A stretch of DNA of 63,685 nt, taken from Thiopseudomonas sp. GTDB taxonomy: Bacteria > Pseudomonadota > Gammaproteobacteria > Pseudomonadales > Pseudomonadaceae. The notes beneath the pieces are model-generated. The model ran no database searches, had not been told where the DNA came from, and worked only from the letters and a program-made list of their open reading frames with translations. The stretch's first letter is position 1. The number at the start of each line of letters is the position of its first letter. The DNA lies in NCBI GenBank assembly GCA_018384595.1, contig JAHAYO010000103.1:1-63685 (forward strand), written 5' to 3'. Position numbers and translations under genes: made by a program. Of this stretch, positions 56,258 through 63,685 are shown piece by piece.

Positions 56258-57799
56258 TTATTGCGCGCGCGGCGTCTTGCCGCCGCGCACTTCACGGGTG
56301 CGGTAGAAGGACAGGGCCAGCACCAGACTGCACAGGATCACCAGTGGCCAGGAGCCGAAGCGCAGATAGGGCGTCAGCCCCTGCATCGGCGTTACCTGAC
56401 CGTGCAGGACAGCCTGCTCGAATTGCGGAATGTCGGCGGTAATTCGGCCAAACGGGTCAATCAAAACGCTGATGCCGTTGTTGGTGCCGCGAATCATCCA
56501 GCGACCGGCTTCCAGCGCACGCATTTGCGCCATTTGCAGGTGTTGCAATGGGCCAATGGAGCGGCCAAACCAGCTGTCGTTGCTGATGGTGAGCAGGATG
56601 TCGCTGCGGGCAGCCAGTTCGCGGGCAAACTCAGGGTAGACCACTTCATAACAAATATAGGGTGCCACCCGATAGCCCTGTGCTTGCAGGGGTGGCTGGC
56701 CGGACGGGCCGCGGGCAAAGTCGGACATCGGCAGGTTGAAAAACTCGATTAGTCCGCGTAGCCAGTCCTGCAAGGGGACATACTCGCCAAAGGGCACCAG
56801 CTTCTGTTTTAGGTATTCGCCAGAGCCTGCACCCAGCACGGTGACGCCGTTGTAATAGCGCTTTTGGCCGTCGTCCAGCGTGTGGCGTACCGGAATGCCG
56901 GTCAGCAGCGCACTGCCGCGCTCGTGTGCGCGCTGATGCATGAAATCCAGCCAGCGTTCTGCGGTGTCGCGAAACAGCGGCACCGCGGTTTCTGGCCACA
57001 CCAGCAGGTCGGCGGCGGGGGCGTTGAGGGACATTTCACGGTATAGGTCAAGTTGGGCGCCAATCTGTTCTGGGTCCCATTTTAGGTTTTGCTCGATATT
57101 GCCCTGAACGACCGCCACCGACAGTGGCTGGCCGGTGGCTTGGGTCCAGGGTTGGTCTTTGAGGCTAAAACCCGTTAGCCAAATCAACATGAGCAGTGCC
57201 AGACGCCCAGCACGCTGCGGGCGGGGCAGCGTGCTGCCACTCAGTTGCACCAGCACTGCGCCCGTCAGCGCTAGCACAAAGCTGATCAGCCAAACGCCAC
57301 CCAGCGCCGCCAGCGCTGCCAGCGGGCCGTCGAGCTGGCTGTAGCCGCTGTACAGCCAAGGAAAACCGGTCAAAAACCAGCCGCGAAAGGCATCACTTAC
57401 AACCCAGAGTGCGGCAAAGGCCAGCGCATCACGCAGCTGCTGCGGCTGGCCGCGTAAAAAGCGCACCCACAGCCAGCCGTGCAGTGCTTGGAACAGTGCC
57501 AACCCAGCCACAAACAACAGGGTGAGCAAGCCGGCCAGCACGGGCGATGCTGAGCCGTAATCATGGATGCTGACGTACACCCAGCTGGTGCCGGAGGCAA
57601 ACAGGCCAAAGCCGAATAGCCAGCCGGTCAGCAGCCCTTGGCGTGGCGTGCTGTCCTGTTGCAGCAGCCAGTAGAGCAGTGCACAGGCCAGCGGCGCGAA
57701 CAGCCACAGGTTGAAGGGTGCCAGTGACAGGGTGATCAGCGGGCCGCAGCCCAGGGCCAGCAGGCAGCGCAGCCAGCGTTTGGACAAAAGCTGTGGCAA
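56258..57799 (-). CDS. lnt: Apolipoprotein N-acyltransferase
   Basis: Lnt adds the third acyl chain to the N-terminal Cys of lipoproteins such as Pal. The 513 aa hold about seven membrane helices (mostly 1-200 plus one at the C-terminus, about 485-503) and a periplasmic nitrilase domain with Glu (VWPETAVPLF), Lys (KQKLVPFGEY) and Cys (APYICYE). The start appears to be TTG at 57799 with AAAGGAAA upstream; no ATG fits better. It is last in the ybeZ-ybeY-corC-lnt run. Confidence 0.96.
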   Translation of the reverse strand: MPQLLSKRWLRCLLALGCGPLITLSLAPFNLWLFAPLACALLYWLLQQDSTPRQGLLTGWLFGFGLFASGTSWVYVSIHDYGSASPVLAGLLTLLFVAGLALFQALHGWLWVRFLRGQPQQLRDALAFAALWVVSDAFRGWFLTGFPWLYSGYSQLDGPLAALAALGGVWLISFVLALTGAVLVQLSGSTLPRPQRAGRLALLMLIWLTGFSLKDQPWTQATGQPLSVAVVQGNIEQNLKWDPEQIGAQLDLYREMSLNAPAADLLVWPETAVPLFRDTAERWLDFMHQRAHERGSALLTGIPVRHTLDDGQKRYYNGVTVLGAGSGEYLKQKLVPFGEYVPLQDWLRGLIEFFNLPMSDFARGPSGQPPLQAQGYRVAPYICYEVVYPEFARELAARSDILLTISNDSWFGRSIGPLQHLQMAQMRALEAGRWMIRGTNNGISVLIDPFGRITADIPQFEQAVLHGQVTPMQGLTPYLRFGSWPLVILCSLVLALSFYRTREVRGGKTPRAQ

Positions 57800-57857
57800 G
57801 GCGGGTTTCCTTTGCAGTATGGGAGGCAGCCCAGCATGACCAGGCTGCCTCAGGTGA

Positions 57858-58691
57858 TCAGCGGGTCTGGCTGACCCTGAGCAAATGCAGGCGGCGGCTG
57901 TCGCTGTTGACCACGCGAAAGCGCCATTGCTCCAGCTCGATGGTTTCGTTGCGTTTGGGCAGGTGACCGAAGGCGCTCATCACCACGCCGCCAATGGTGT
58001 CGTAGTCGTCTTCGGAAAAACCGCTTTTGAAAAACGCGTTGAAGTCCTCGACCGGTGTTAGCGCCTTGACCAGAAAGTCTCCGGTTGGCAGGCGGCGGAT
58101 GAAGTTGTCATCGTCAATGTCGTGCTCGTCCTCGATATCGCCGACGATTTGCTCCAGTACATCCTCGATGGTGACCAAGCCGTCAACGCCGCCGTATTCG
58201 TCAATCACGATGGCCATGTGGTTGTGATTGGCGCGAAACTCTTTGAGCAGCACATTGAGACGCTTGGACTCGGGCACGAAAATGCAGGGGCGTAGTAGCT
58301 GGCGTAGGCTGAAATCGGGGGGACGGTCCAGGATCAGAGGCAACAGGTCCTTGGCAAGCAGGATGCCCAGCACTTCGTCGCTGTTTTCGCCGATCACCGG
58401 ATAGCGCGAATGGGCCGCTTCCATAATGGCGGGCAGGAAGGCTTCTGGCGTCTGGTCGGCTTGGATGCAGATCATCTGTGAGCGCGGGATCATGATGTCG
58501 CGCACCTTGAGTTCGTCAATTTCCATCGCGCCTTCGACAATGCCCAGCGCATCATCATCCAGCAGGTTGTTGCGGTTGGCTTCGCGCAATAGGGCAAAGA
58601 GCTCTTTGCGGGTTTTGGGTTCCTGGTTGAAGGCTTGTGCGAGCTTGTCCAGCCAGGACTTGTGCCCGCTACTTGAATGATCTTCGCTCAT
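57858..58691 (-). CDS. corC: CorC/YbeX-family CBS-domain protein
   Basis: A cytosolic CBS-pair protein of 277 aa with a C-terminal CorC_HlyC domain. CBS domains span about 65-190 (VRDIMIPRSQM and VIDEYGGVDGLVTIEDVLEQIVGDIEDEHD). CorC was named for a role in CorA-linked magnesium/cobalt efflux; YbeX has also been linked to ribosome metabolism. The gene lies between ybeY and lnt, as in many gammaproteobacteria. Confidence 0.95.
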   Translation of the reverse strand: MSEDHSSSGHKSWLDKLAQAFNQEPKTRKELFALLREANRNNLLDDDALGIVEGAMEIDELKVRDIMIPRSQMICIQADQTPEAFLPAIMEAAHSRYPVIGENSDEVLGILLAKDLLPLILDRPPDFSLRQLLRPCIFVPESKRLNVLLKEFRANHNHMAIVIDEYGGVDGLVTIEDVLEQIVGDIEDEHDIDDDNFIRRLPTGDFLVKALTPVEDFNAFFKSGFSEDDYDTIGGVVMSAFGHLPKRNETIELEQWRFRVVNSDSRRLHLLRVSQTR

Positions 58692-58712
58692 GGGTGGTGG
58701 TGTTCCGTGTGG

Positions 58713-59171
58713 TCAGTGTTCAGCATAGGGGTCGGGGTAGCCCAGTTGGGCCAGTAGCTGGCGCTCTAGGGCTTCCATGGCCTCGGCTTCGTCGTCTTCA
58801 AGGTGGTCGTAGCCCTGCAGGTGTAGGCAGCCGTGGATGACCAGATGGGCCCAGTGGGCCTGCAGGTTTTTGCCCTGCTCGTTGGCCTCGCGCTCAACAA
58901 CAGGTGCGCAGATCACCAGATCACCCAGCAGCGGGATGTCGAGCAGGCCGGGCGGAATATCGGCCTCAAATGACAGTACGTTGGTGGCGTAGTCCTTGCC
59001 GCGCCAGTCCAGATTGAGTTGGCGGCCTTCGTCCTCATCGACAATACGGAGCGTCAGTTCGCTATCGCTGTCGCGCTGAGCCAGCGCCGCATGGCACCAG
59101 CGCTCAAAATCCTGCTGTGTGGGCAGGTTGCTGGCTGCGCTGGCCAGTTGCAGATCCAGTTCAAGCCTCAT
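58713..59171 (-). CDS. ybeY: Endoribonuclease YbeY
   Basis: YbeY is a zinc-dependent RNase for 16S rRNA 3' maturation and late 70S quality control. The 152 aa carry the metal motif [11 protein letters not shown] (about 115-125). The start is the ATG at 59171, which overlaps the ybeZ stop by 11 nt; the longer open frame upstream lies inside ybeZ in another phase and is spurious. Confidence 0.96.
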   Translation of the reverse strand: MRLELDLQLASAASNLPTQQDFERWCHAALAQRDSDSELTLRIVDEDEGRQLNLDWRGKDYATNVLSFEADIPPGLLDIPLLGDLVICAPVVEREANEQGKNLQAHWAHLVIHGCLHLQGYDHLEDDEAEAMEALERQLLAQLGYPDPYAEH

Positions 59172-60165
59172 GAGCGACCTCCAGTTGCTCTTGCTCTTCA
59201 AAGGCGTCGTAGGCTTCCACGATGAGCTGCACCAGCGGGTGGCGCACCACGTCACGCGAGTCAAAGAAGGTAAAGCCCAGCCCCTGCACGTCGCGCAGTA
59301 CGTGTAGCACGTGCTTGAGGCCGGACTGAGTGCCGCGTGGCAGGTCGATTTGGGTGATGTCGCCGGTGATGACGGCGGTGGAACCAAAGCCGATGCGGGT
59401 AAGGAACATCTTCATCTGTGCTTTGGTGGTGTTTTGGCTTTCATCCAAAATGATAAAGCTGTTGCTCAACGTGCGCCCGCGCATATAGGCCAGTGGCGCC
59501 ACTTCGATAATCTGGCGCTCGATTAGGCGGTTGACGTGCTCGTTGCCGAGCATTTCATACAGGGCGTCATACAGTGGGCGCAGGTAGGGGTCGATTTTTT
59601 GGCTCAGGTCGCCGGGCAGAAAGCCGAGCTTTTCACCGGCTTCTACGGCGGGGCGTACCAGTAAAATGCGTTCGATGCTGCCGCGCTCCAGCGCGTCTAC
59701 GGCACAGGCTACGGCCAGATAGGTCTTGCCGGTGCCGGCTGGGCCCACGCCAAAGTTGATGTCGTGCTGCTGGATAGAGCGCACATAGCCCTGCTGGTTG
59801 CCGCCACGGGGACGTATGGCTTTTTTGCGGGTGCGCAACACCACGCCGTTACCGGCGCTTTCGCTGCTGGAGGGGGTGTGGTCGGGCTGTTGCATGGCGG
59901 CTTCCTGTAGTAACAGGTGCACGTCGTCGGGGCCGAGGTCGCGTTGCTTGGCTTCGCGATAGAGGTTGCGCAGAAAGTGTTCTGCCCGGCGGGTGTTGGC
60001 GTCTTCGCCCAGCAGCTCAAACTGCTCACCGCGGTTGCGGATCTCGACCTGCATATGGCGTTCGATTTGGCGCAGATGCTCGTCGTACTGTCCGCACATC
60101 GTGGCAAAACGGGCGGCTTCAAAGCCGTCCAGTGAAAAACGGTGAATCGGTGTCGTGCTGTCCAA
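59161..60165 (-). CDS. ybeZ: PhoH-like ATPase YbeZ
   Basis: A PhoH-family P-loop NTPase that works with YbeY in RNA metabolism. Walker A is [11 protein letters not shown] and Walker [11 protein letters not shown]; an N-terminal KH-like segment (about 25-75) precedes them. The start is uncertain: no ATG lies near the family N-terminus, and TTG 60165 (reading [20 protein letters not shown]) best fits homologues, with GAGG about 13 nt upstream; a TTG at 60255 would add 30 residues. It is normally preceded by miaB, which here lies far away. Confidence 0.92.
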   Translation of the reverse strand: MDSTTPIHRFSLDGFEAARFATMCGQYDEHLRQIERHMQVEIRNRGEQFELLGEDANTRRAEHFLRNLYREAKQRDLGPDDVHLLLQEAAMQQPDHTPSSSESAGNGVVLRTRKKAIRPRGGNQQGYVRSIQQHDINFGVGPAGTGKTYLAVACAVDALERGSIERILLVRPAVEAGEKLGFLPGDLSQKIDPYLRPLYDALYEMLGNEHVNRLIERQIIEVAPLAYMRGRTLSNSFIILDESQNTTKAQMKMFLTRIGFGSTAVITGDITQIDLPRGTQSGLKHVLHVLRDVQGLGFTFFDSRDVVRHPLVQLIVEAYDAFEEQEQLEVAHEA

Positions 60166-60277
60166 GAGAGGGAGGCGCCTCGTAAAAAAAGTTTGACTAG
60201 GATAACCGTGCCTGCAAAAAGCGCAATAGTCTGTCGGTAGGGCAACTGAAAACAAGCGGTGCCGCTGCGCCGCTGAG

Positions 60278-61081
60278 TTAGCGGGTCAGCAGCAGGTCGC
60301 AGGGCGGGTTTTCGACAAAGTGGCGGGCCAGACTGCCCAGCAGCGCGTCGGCCATTTCACCGCGCCCATGCTTGCCCAGCGCCAGTAACTGCGGTTGCAG
60401 CTGCTCAATGCTGGCGGCCAAGCAGTCGTGCAATTCGCCCTGCAGTAGGGCATGGCTGATAGGCGCGCCCTGTGCCGGCATCTGCGCGCATTCATCGGCA
60501 ATGAGCTGATCAAACAACTGCGCTTGCCATTCTTGCTCATCATCACTGCAGCCGTGAATTTGTGCTTTTTCTAGCACATGCACAGCGTGGATACGGGCGT
60601 CGTTGGCCAGCAGCGCGCGGGTGCGGTGCAGGGCATTGCAGGCACAGCGGGAGAAATCCAGCGGCACCAGCGCTTGCCGGTAGGGCTGTGCCTGCGGGAG
60701 CACGGCCAACAAAACGGCAGCGGTGCTGTGTTGCAGCACCCGTTCCAGTGTGGTGCCAGAAAAGTGAAGCGGTGAGGCTTGGTGGTGGTCGCCCATGACC
60801 AACAGGTCCACACTGCGGGCTTTTTGCTGGGCCACCAGCGTGTGTGCCGGCTTACCGGGAATGACTACCAGCTCGGCCACTGCCTGTAGCCGTGCCAGCT
60901 GTTCATGCAGCTGCTGCTGGGCTGTTGTGCGGTTGTGTTCTAGCTCGGTCTGGGGTAGCTGCGCTTCCTGAACATGCAGCAGGGTTAAGCGGGCGCGGTG
61001 CTGATGCGCCAGCTGTACCGCCCGTTGCAGGGCGGTGTCTGCCTGTGGGCTGAGGTCGTGCGCCACCATGATGTGTTGCAT
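60278..61081 (-). CDS. Tandem universal stress protein (UspE-like)
   Basis: A cytosolic 267-aa protein with two Usp domains (about 1-130 and 131-267), each opening with a strand-loop (IMVAHDLSPQAD; QALVPLDFSRCA) and ending near a GKHGRGEM-type loop in the second copy. The G-2x-G-9x-G(S/T) nucleotide motif is imperfect in the first half. UspE-type proteins aid survival under stress. It lies 50 nt downstream of metY, possibly in one transcript. Confidence 0.88.
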   Translation of the reverse strand: MQHIMVAHDLSPQADTALQRAVQLAHQHRARLTLLHVQEAQLPQTELEHNRTTAQQQLHEQLARLQAVAELVVIPGKPAHTLVAQQKARSVDLLVMGDHHQASPLHFSGTTLERVLQHSTAAVLLAVLPQAQPYRQALVPLDFSRCACNALHRTRALLANDARIHAVHVLEKAQIHGCSDDEQEWQAQLFDQLIADECAQMPAQGAPISHALLQGELHDCLAASIEQLQPQLLALGKHGRGEMADALLGSLARHFVENPPCDLLLTR

Positions 61082-61131
61082 AGGGTTTCCTTACGTTACA
61101 AAACGGCCCAGCACAGGCTGGGCCGCAGGCA

Positions 61132-62412
61132 TCAGGCGTGCAGGGCTTTATCCAGCGCTTGGGACAGATCGGCCAGAATGTCGTCGATATGCTCAATGCC
61201 TACCGACAGGCGCACCAAGTCCGGCGATACACCGGCTTTGGCGGCTTCTTCCTCCGACAACTGGCGGTGGGTGGTGCTGGCGGGGTGACAGGCCAGCGAT
61301 TTGGCATCGCCGATGTTGACCAAGCGGTAAATCATTTGCAGCGCATCAATAAAGCGTGCGCCGGCTTCTTGGCCGCCCTTGATGCCGAAGCTGAGAATCG
61401 CCGATGGCGTGCCGCCGTAGTATTTTTGCGCCAGCGCGTGTTCGGGGTGATCCGGCAGGCCGGCGTAATTGACCCATGACACCGCAGGGTGTGCCTTGAG
61501 GTATTCGGCCACTTTTTGTGCGTTTTCGCAGTGACGCTCCATGCGCAACGACAGGGTTTCCATGCCCTGCATGATCTGGAAGGCGTTAAATGGCGACAGC
61601 GCCGCGCCCATATTGCGCAGCGGCACCACGCGGCAGCGACCAATAAAGGCTGCTGGGCCAAAGGCTTCGGTGTAGACCACGCCGTGGTAGGACACATCTG
61701 GGGTGTTGAGCAGCGGGAAACGCGCTTTATTGTCGGCCCAAGGGAAGGTGCCGGAGTCAACAATAGCGCCGGCGATGGTGGTGCCGTGACCGCCGATGTA
61801 TTTGGTTAGAGCATGCACCACGATGTCGGCCCCGTGTTCAATGGGGCGGCACAGCGCAGGTGACGGCACGGTGTTGTCAACAATCAGCGGTACACCATGA
61901 CGGTGAGCCGCTGCGGCCAGCGCTTCAATATCCACCAGCGCACAGGACGGGTTGCCAATGCTTTCGCAGAATACCGCCTTGGTTTTGTCATCAATCAGCG
62001 CTTCTAGCGCGGCAATGTCGTCGTGCTCGGCAAAACGCACTTCGATGCCTTGGCGCGGCAGGGTGTGGGCAAACAGGTTGTAGGTGCCGCCATACAGCTT
62101 GGATACGGAAACAATGTTGTCGCCCACCTCGGCAATGGCCTGGATGCTCATGGTAATCGCCGCCATGCCGGAGGCCACCGCCAGCGCTGCGACGCCACCT
62201 TCCAGTGCGGCAATGCGCTGTTCCAGTACATCGTTGGTCGGGTTCATGATGCGGGTGTAGATGTTGCCGGGCACCTTGAGGTCAAACAAATCGGCACCGT
62301 GCTGAGTGTCGTCGAAGGTGTAGGACGTGGTCTGGTAAATGGGGACGGCGGCGGATTTGGTGGTGGGGTCGGAGCTGTAGCCGGCGTGGATGGCAAGGGT
62401 TTCCAGTTTCAT
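61132..62412 (-). CDS. metY: O-acetylhomoserine sulfhydrylase (MetY type)
   Basis: A PLP-dependent Cys/Met-metabolism enzyme of 426 aa that makes homocysteine from O-acetylhomoserine and sulfide. PLP Lys lies in [17 protein letters not shown] (about 205-220). [37 protein letters not shown] and the late ASTTHRQL are MetY-like rather than MetB-like. The ATG at 62412 was chosen over an upstream start because of the family N-terminus and GAGAT upstream. It fits with cysD in sulfur metabolism, but the two are 60 kb apart. Confidence 0.93.
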   Translation of the reverse strand: MKLETLAIHAGYSSDPTTKSAAVPIYQTTSYTFDDTQHGADLFDLKVPGNIYTRIMNPTNDVLEQRIAALEGGVAALAVASGMAAITMSIQAIAEVGDNIVSVSKLYGGTYNLFAHTLPRQGIEVRFAEHDDIAALEALIDDKTKAVFCESIGNPSCALVDIEALAAAAHRHGVPLIVDNTVPSPALCRPIEHGADIVVHALTKYIGGHGTTIAGAIVDSGTFPWADNKARFPLLNTPDVSYHGVVYTEAFGPAAFIGRCRVVPLRNMGAALSPFNAFQIMQGMETLSLRMERHCENAQKVAEYLKAHPAVSWVNYAGLPDHPEHALAQKYYGGTPSAILSFGIKGGQEAGARFIDALQMIYRLVNIGDAKSLACHPASTTHRQLSEEEAAKAGVSPDLVRLSVGIEHIDDILADLSQALDKALHA

Positions 62413-62472
62413 GGGCGATCTCGTGTGGTGGTGGGAAAATGCCGTCAAGCATGCCGCTGCAGGTGCCAGCGG

Positions 62473-63387
62473 TCAAGCGGGCGTGTTGGGCTGGTGGCGG
62501 CTCTGCAAGCGCTGTAGGTGATCGTCTTTAGCGTGCCAGATGGCGTTAATCCAGTTTTGGAAGTCGGCGCGATACTCGGCATCATCGCTGTAATTGCGGC
62601 CCAAAAAGCGCGGGGGAATGGGCAGCACTTCGATATGCAAACTGAGGCGATGAATCTGGCCGCACATCAGTTGCCAGAAGCTAGGCCGGCCATCAGGGTA
62701 GTGTAGGGTGACATTAGCAATGCCCTGTAGTTGCTCCCCCATGGCGTCGAGCACATAGGCCATGCCGCCGGCTCTGGGCTTGAGTAGGTGGCGGTAGGGC
62801 GATTGCTGTTCTGCGTGCTTGGCGGGGGTGAAGCGGGTGCCTTCCAGAAAATTGAACACCGCCACTGGGTTGGTTTTATAGCGTTCGCACGCTTGGCGGG
62901 TGGTGGCCAAGTCCTGCCCGCGCTTTGCGGGGTGTTTTTCCAGATAGTGGCGGCTGTAGCGCCGCATAAACGGAAACTCCAGCGCCCACCAGCACAGCCC
63001 CATGATGGGTACCCAGATCAGCTCTTGCTTGAGGAAAAATTTGAGCAAGGGCAGGCGGTTGTTGAACTGGTATTGCAACACCAGAATATCGACCCAGCTC
63101 TGGTGGTTGCTGGTCACCAGCCAAGAGTGCTGTTTGTCCAGTGCCTCGAGCCCTTGCACATCCCACTCAATATCCTGCGCCAGATCCATCCAGAACGTGT
63201 TGATGCTGATCCAGCTTTCGGCAATCCAATGCATGCCAAAGCGCAGGGCGCGTTGTACTGGAGTAAAGGGCAGCAGGAGTTTTAATAGCGCCAAGATAAA
63301 CAGGGGCCAGCACCAGAACAGCGTATTGAGCGTCAGCAGCAGGGCTGAAATCAGGCCGCGCACAGGGGCAGGTAAGAACTTAAACAT
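62473..63387 (-). CDS. PlsC-family acyltransferase (YihG-like)
   Basis: An inner-membrane 1-acylglycerol-phosphate acyltransferase-like protein of 304 aa. An N-terminal hydrophobic segment (about 12-42) precedes the HX4D motif (NHQSWVD, about 94-100) and the FLEGTR motif (about 171-176). The length and SWISINTFWMDL region resemble YihG/PatB-type enzymes, a second acyltransferase distinct from the short housekeeping PlsC. The start is ATG 63387. Acyl-donor and acceptor preference cannot be read here. Confidence 0.9.
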   Translation of the reverse strand: MFKFLPAPVRGLISALLLTLNTLFWCWPLFILALLKLLLPFTPVQRALRFGMHWIAESWISINTFWMDLAQDIEWDVQGLEALDKQHSWLVTSNHQSWVDILVLQYQFNNRLPLLKFFLKQELIWVPIMGLCWWALEFPFMRRYSRHYLEKHPAKRGQDLATTRQACERYKTNPVAVFNFLEGTRFTPAKHAEQQSPYRHLLKPRAGGMAYVLDAMGEQLQGIANVTLHYPDGRPSFWQLMCGQIHRLSLHIEVLPIPPRFLGRNYSDDAEYRADFQNWINAIWHAKDDHLQRLQSRHQPNTPA

Positions 63388-63685
63388 GCAGGGAGCTCTT
63401 GGTGAACAGAGGTGCAATGGTTAGCTGTTTACCGGAAAAGTGCAAGCACTGCCCGAGCCAGTCTCTGCAACACAATGGCCGGCAACAGGGGGAACGTCAT
63501 GGATAAGCAAGCGGTGGTGCCGGTGCAGCTAATCTGTGGCGTGCGCTGCCGAAAGCGCAGGCTAGGTTAGAACAAGCAGGGGCTGTGCAGTAGTTATGGG
63601 CACTCCGATTGCATGTCGGAAGCTCTGAGGTGTTGCGGGTAGGTAGCGTGGCAGGTGCAGACAGGCAAAATGATAAAAAACAGTT
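63388..63685. other. Right-end intergenic region, no gene recognised
   Basis: No coding frame of note, hairpin element or clear promoter was recognised up to the end of the window. Confidence 0.5.

Overview
The window is a chromosomal segment of a gammaproteobacterium, most probably a member or close relative of the Pseudomonadaceae. The evidence is Pseudomonas-type gene content and order: aspS-yebC-ruvCAB-ybgC-tolQRAB-pal-cpoB-tRNA-Lys-nadA; sppA-HAD phosphatase-rluC divergent from rne; recQ-yecA-like-DUF454; ffh and rpsP-rimM-trmD-rplS-xerD; lnt-corC-ybeY-ybeZ; and small lineage-typical proteins such as a PA3496-type acidic protein and a DUF1820 protein. The species cannot be fixed from the sequence alone. 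I see no plasmid, phage, CRISPR array or complete insertion sequence.

Layout. 1-10.3 kb: cysD, a NIF3-like protein, the AlgW/DegS protease, a YhcB/ZapG-like protein, an alpha/beta hydrolase, trpS, dksA, miaB and nrdR-ribD. 10.3-23.3 kb: a membrane-anchored cold-shock-domain protein, aspS, yebC, an SOS-type ruvCAB operon with a LexA box, the Tol-Pal envelope operon, tRNA-Lys and nadA. 23.4-27.7 kb: a translationally coupled three-gene cassette (membrane diguanylate cyclase, YfiR-like periplasmic protein, TonB-dependent receptor) preceded by a 24-bp perfect palindromic operator. 27.7-36.1 kb: sppA, a HAD phosphatase and rluC, then a long rne leader, RNase E, and an SLC13-type transporter with RCK domains. 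36.1-41.2 kb: recQ, a frameshifted and toxin-less Rhs/YD-repeat remnant of foreign base composition, a YecA/YgfB-like protein, a DUF454 protein and yceF. 41.3-46.5 kb: ffh, rpsP-rimM-trmD-rplS, xerD and a small 59-aa gene with a near-consensus promoter. 46.5-54.7 kb: yciH, a PA3496-like protein, nth, a MaoC hydratase, fadD, a PAS-GGDEF protein, a PAP2 phosphatase, DUF1820 and PsiE-like proteins. 54.8-63.4 kb: tldD, the lnt-corC-ybeY-ybeZ cluster, a tandem universal stress protein, metY and a PlsC-family acyltransferase.

The most unusual signal is non-coding. Five intergenic copies (A-E) share one two-hairpin architecture: a long imperfect outer hairpin of about 90-110 nt whose 3' half carries a motif near CRCTRATGCNTTGC, then a short GC-rich hairpin whose stem sequence differs between copies while staying paired, then (in four copies) TGCTGTCGC. 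Each copy lies just downstream of a gene's stop codon and on the same strand as that gene: cysD (D), aspS (A), yebC (C), rplS (B) and sppA (E, degenerate). I recognise no named family. It could be a structured RNA or 3'-UTR element, or a small non-autonomous mobile repeat.

Functional themes are c-di-GMP signalling (two diguanylate cyclases, one apparently tied to an outer-membrane receptor), envelope maintenance (Tol-Pal, AlgW, Lnt, SppA, PAP2, acyltransferase), and translation and RNA metabolism (AspRS, TrpRS, rpsP operon, RNase E, MiaB, RluC, YbeY, tRNA-Lys).
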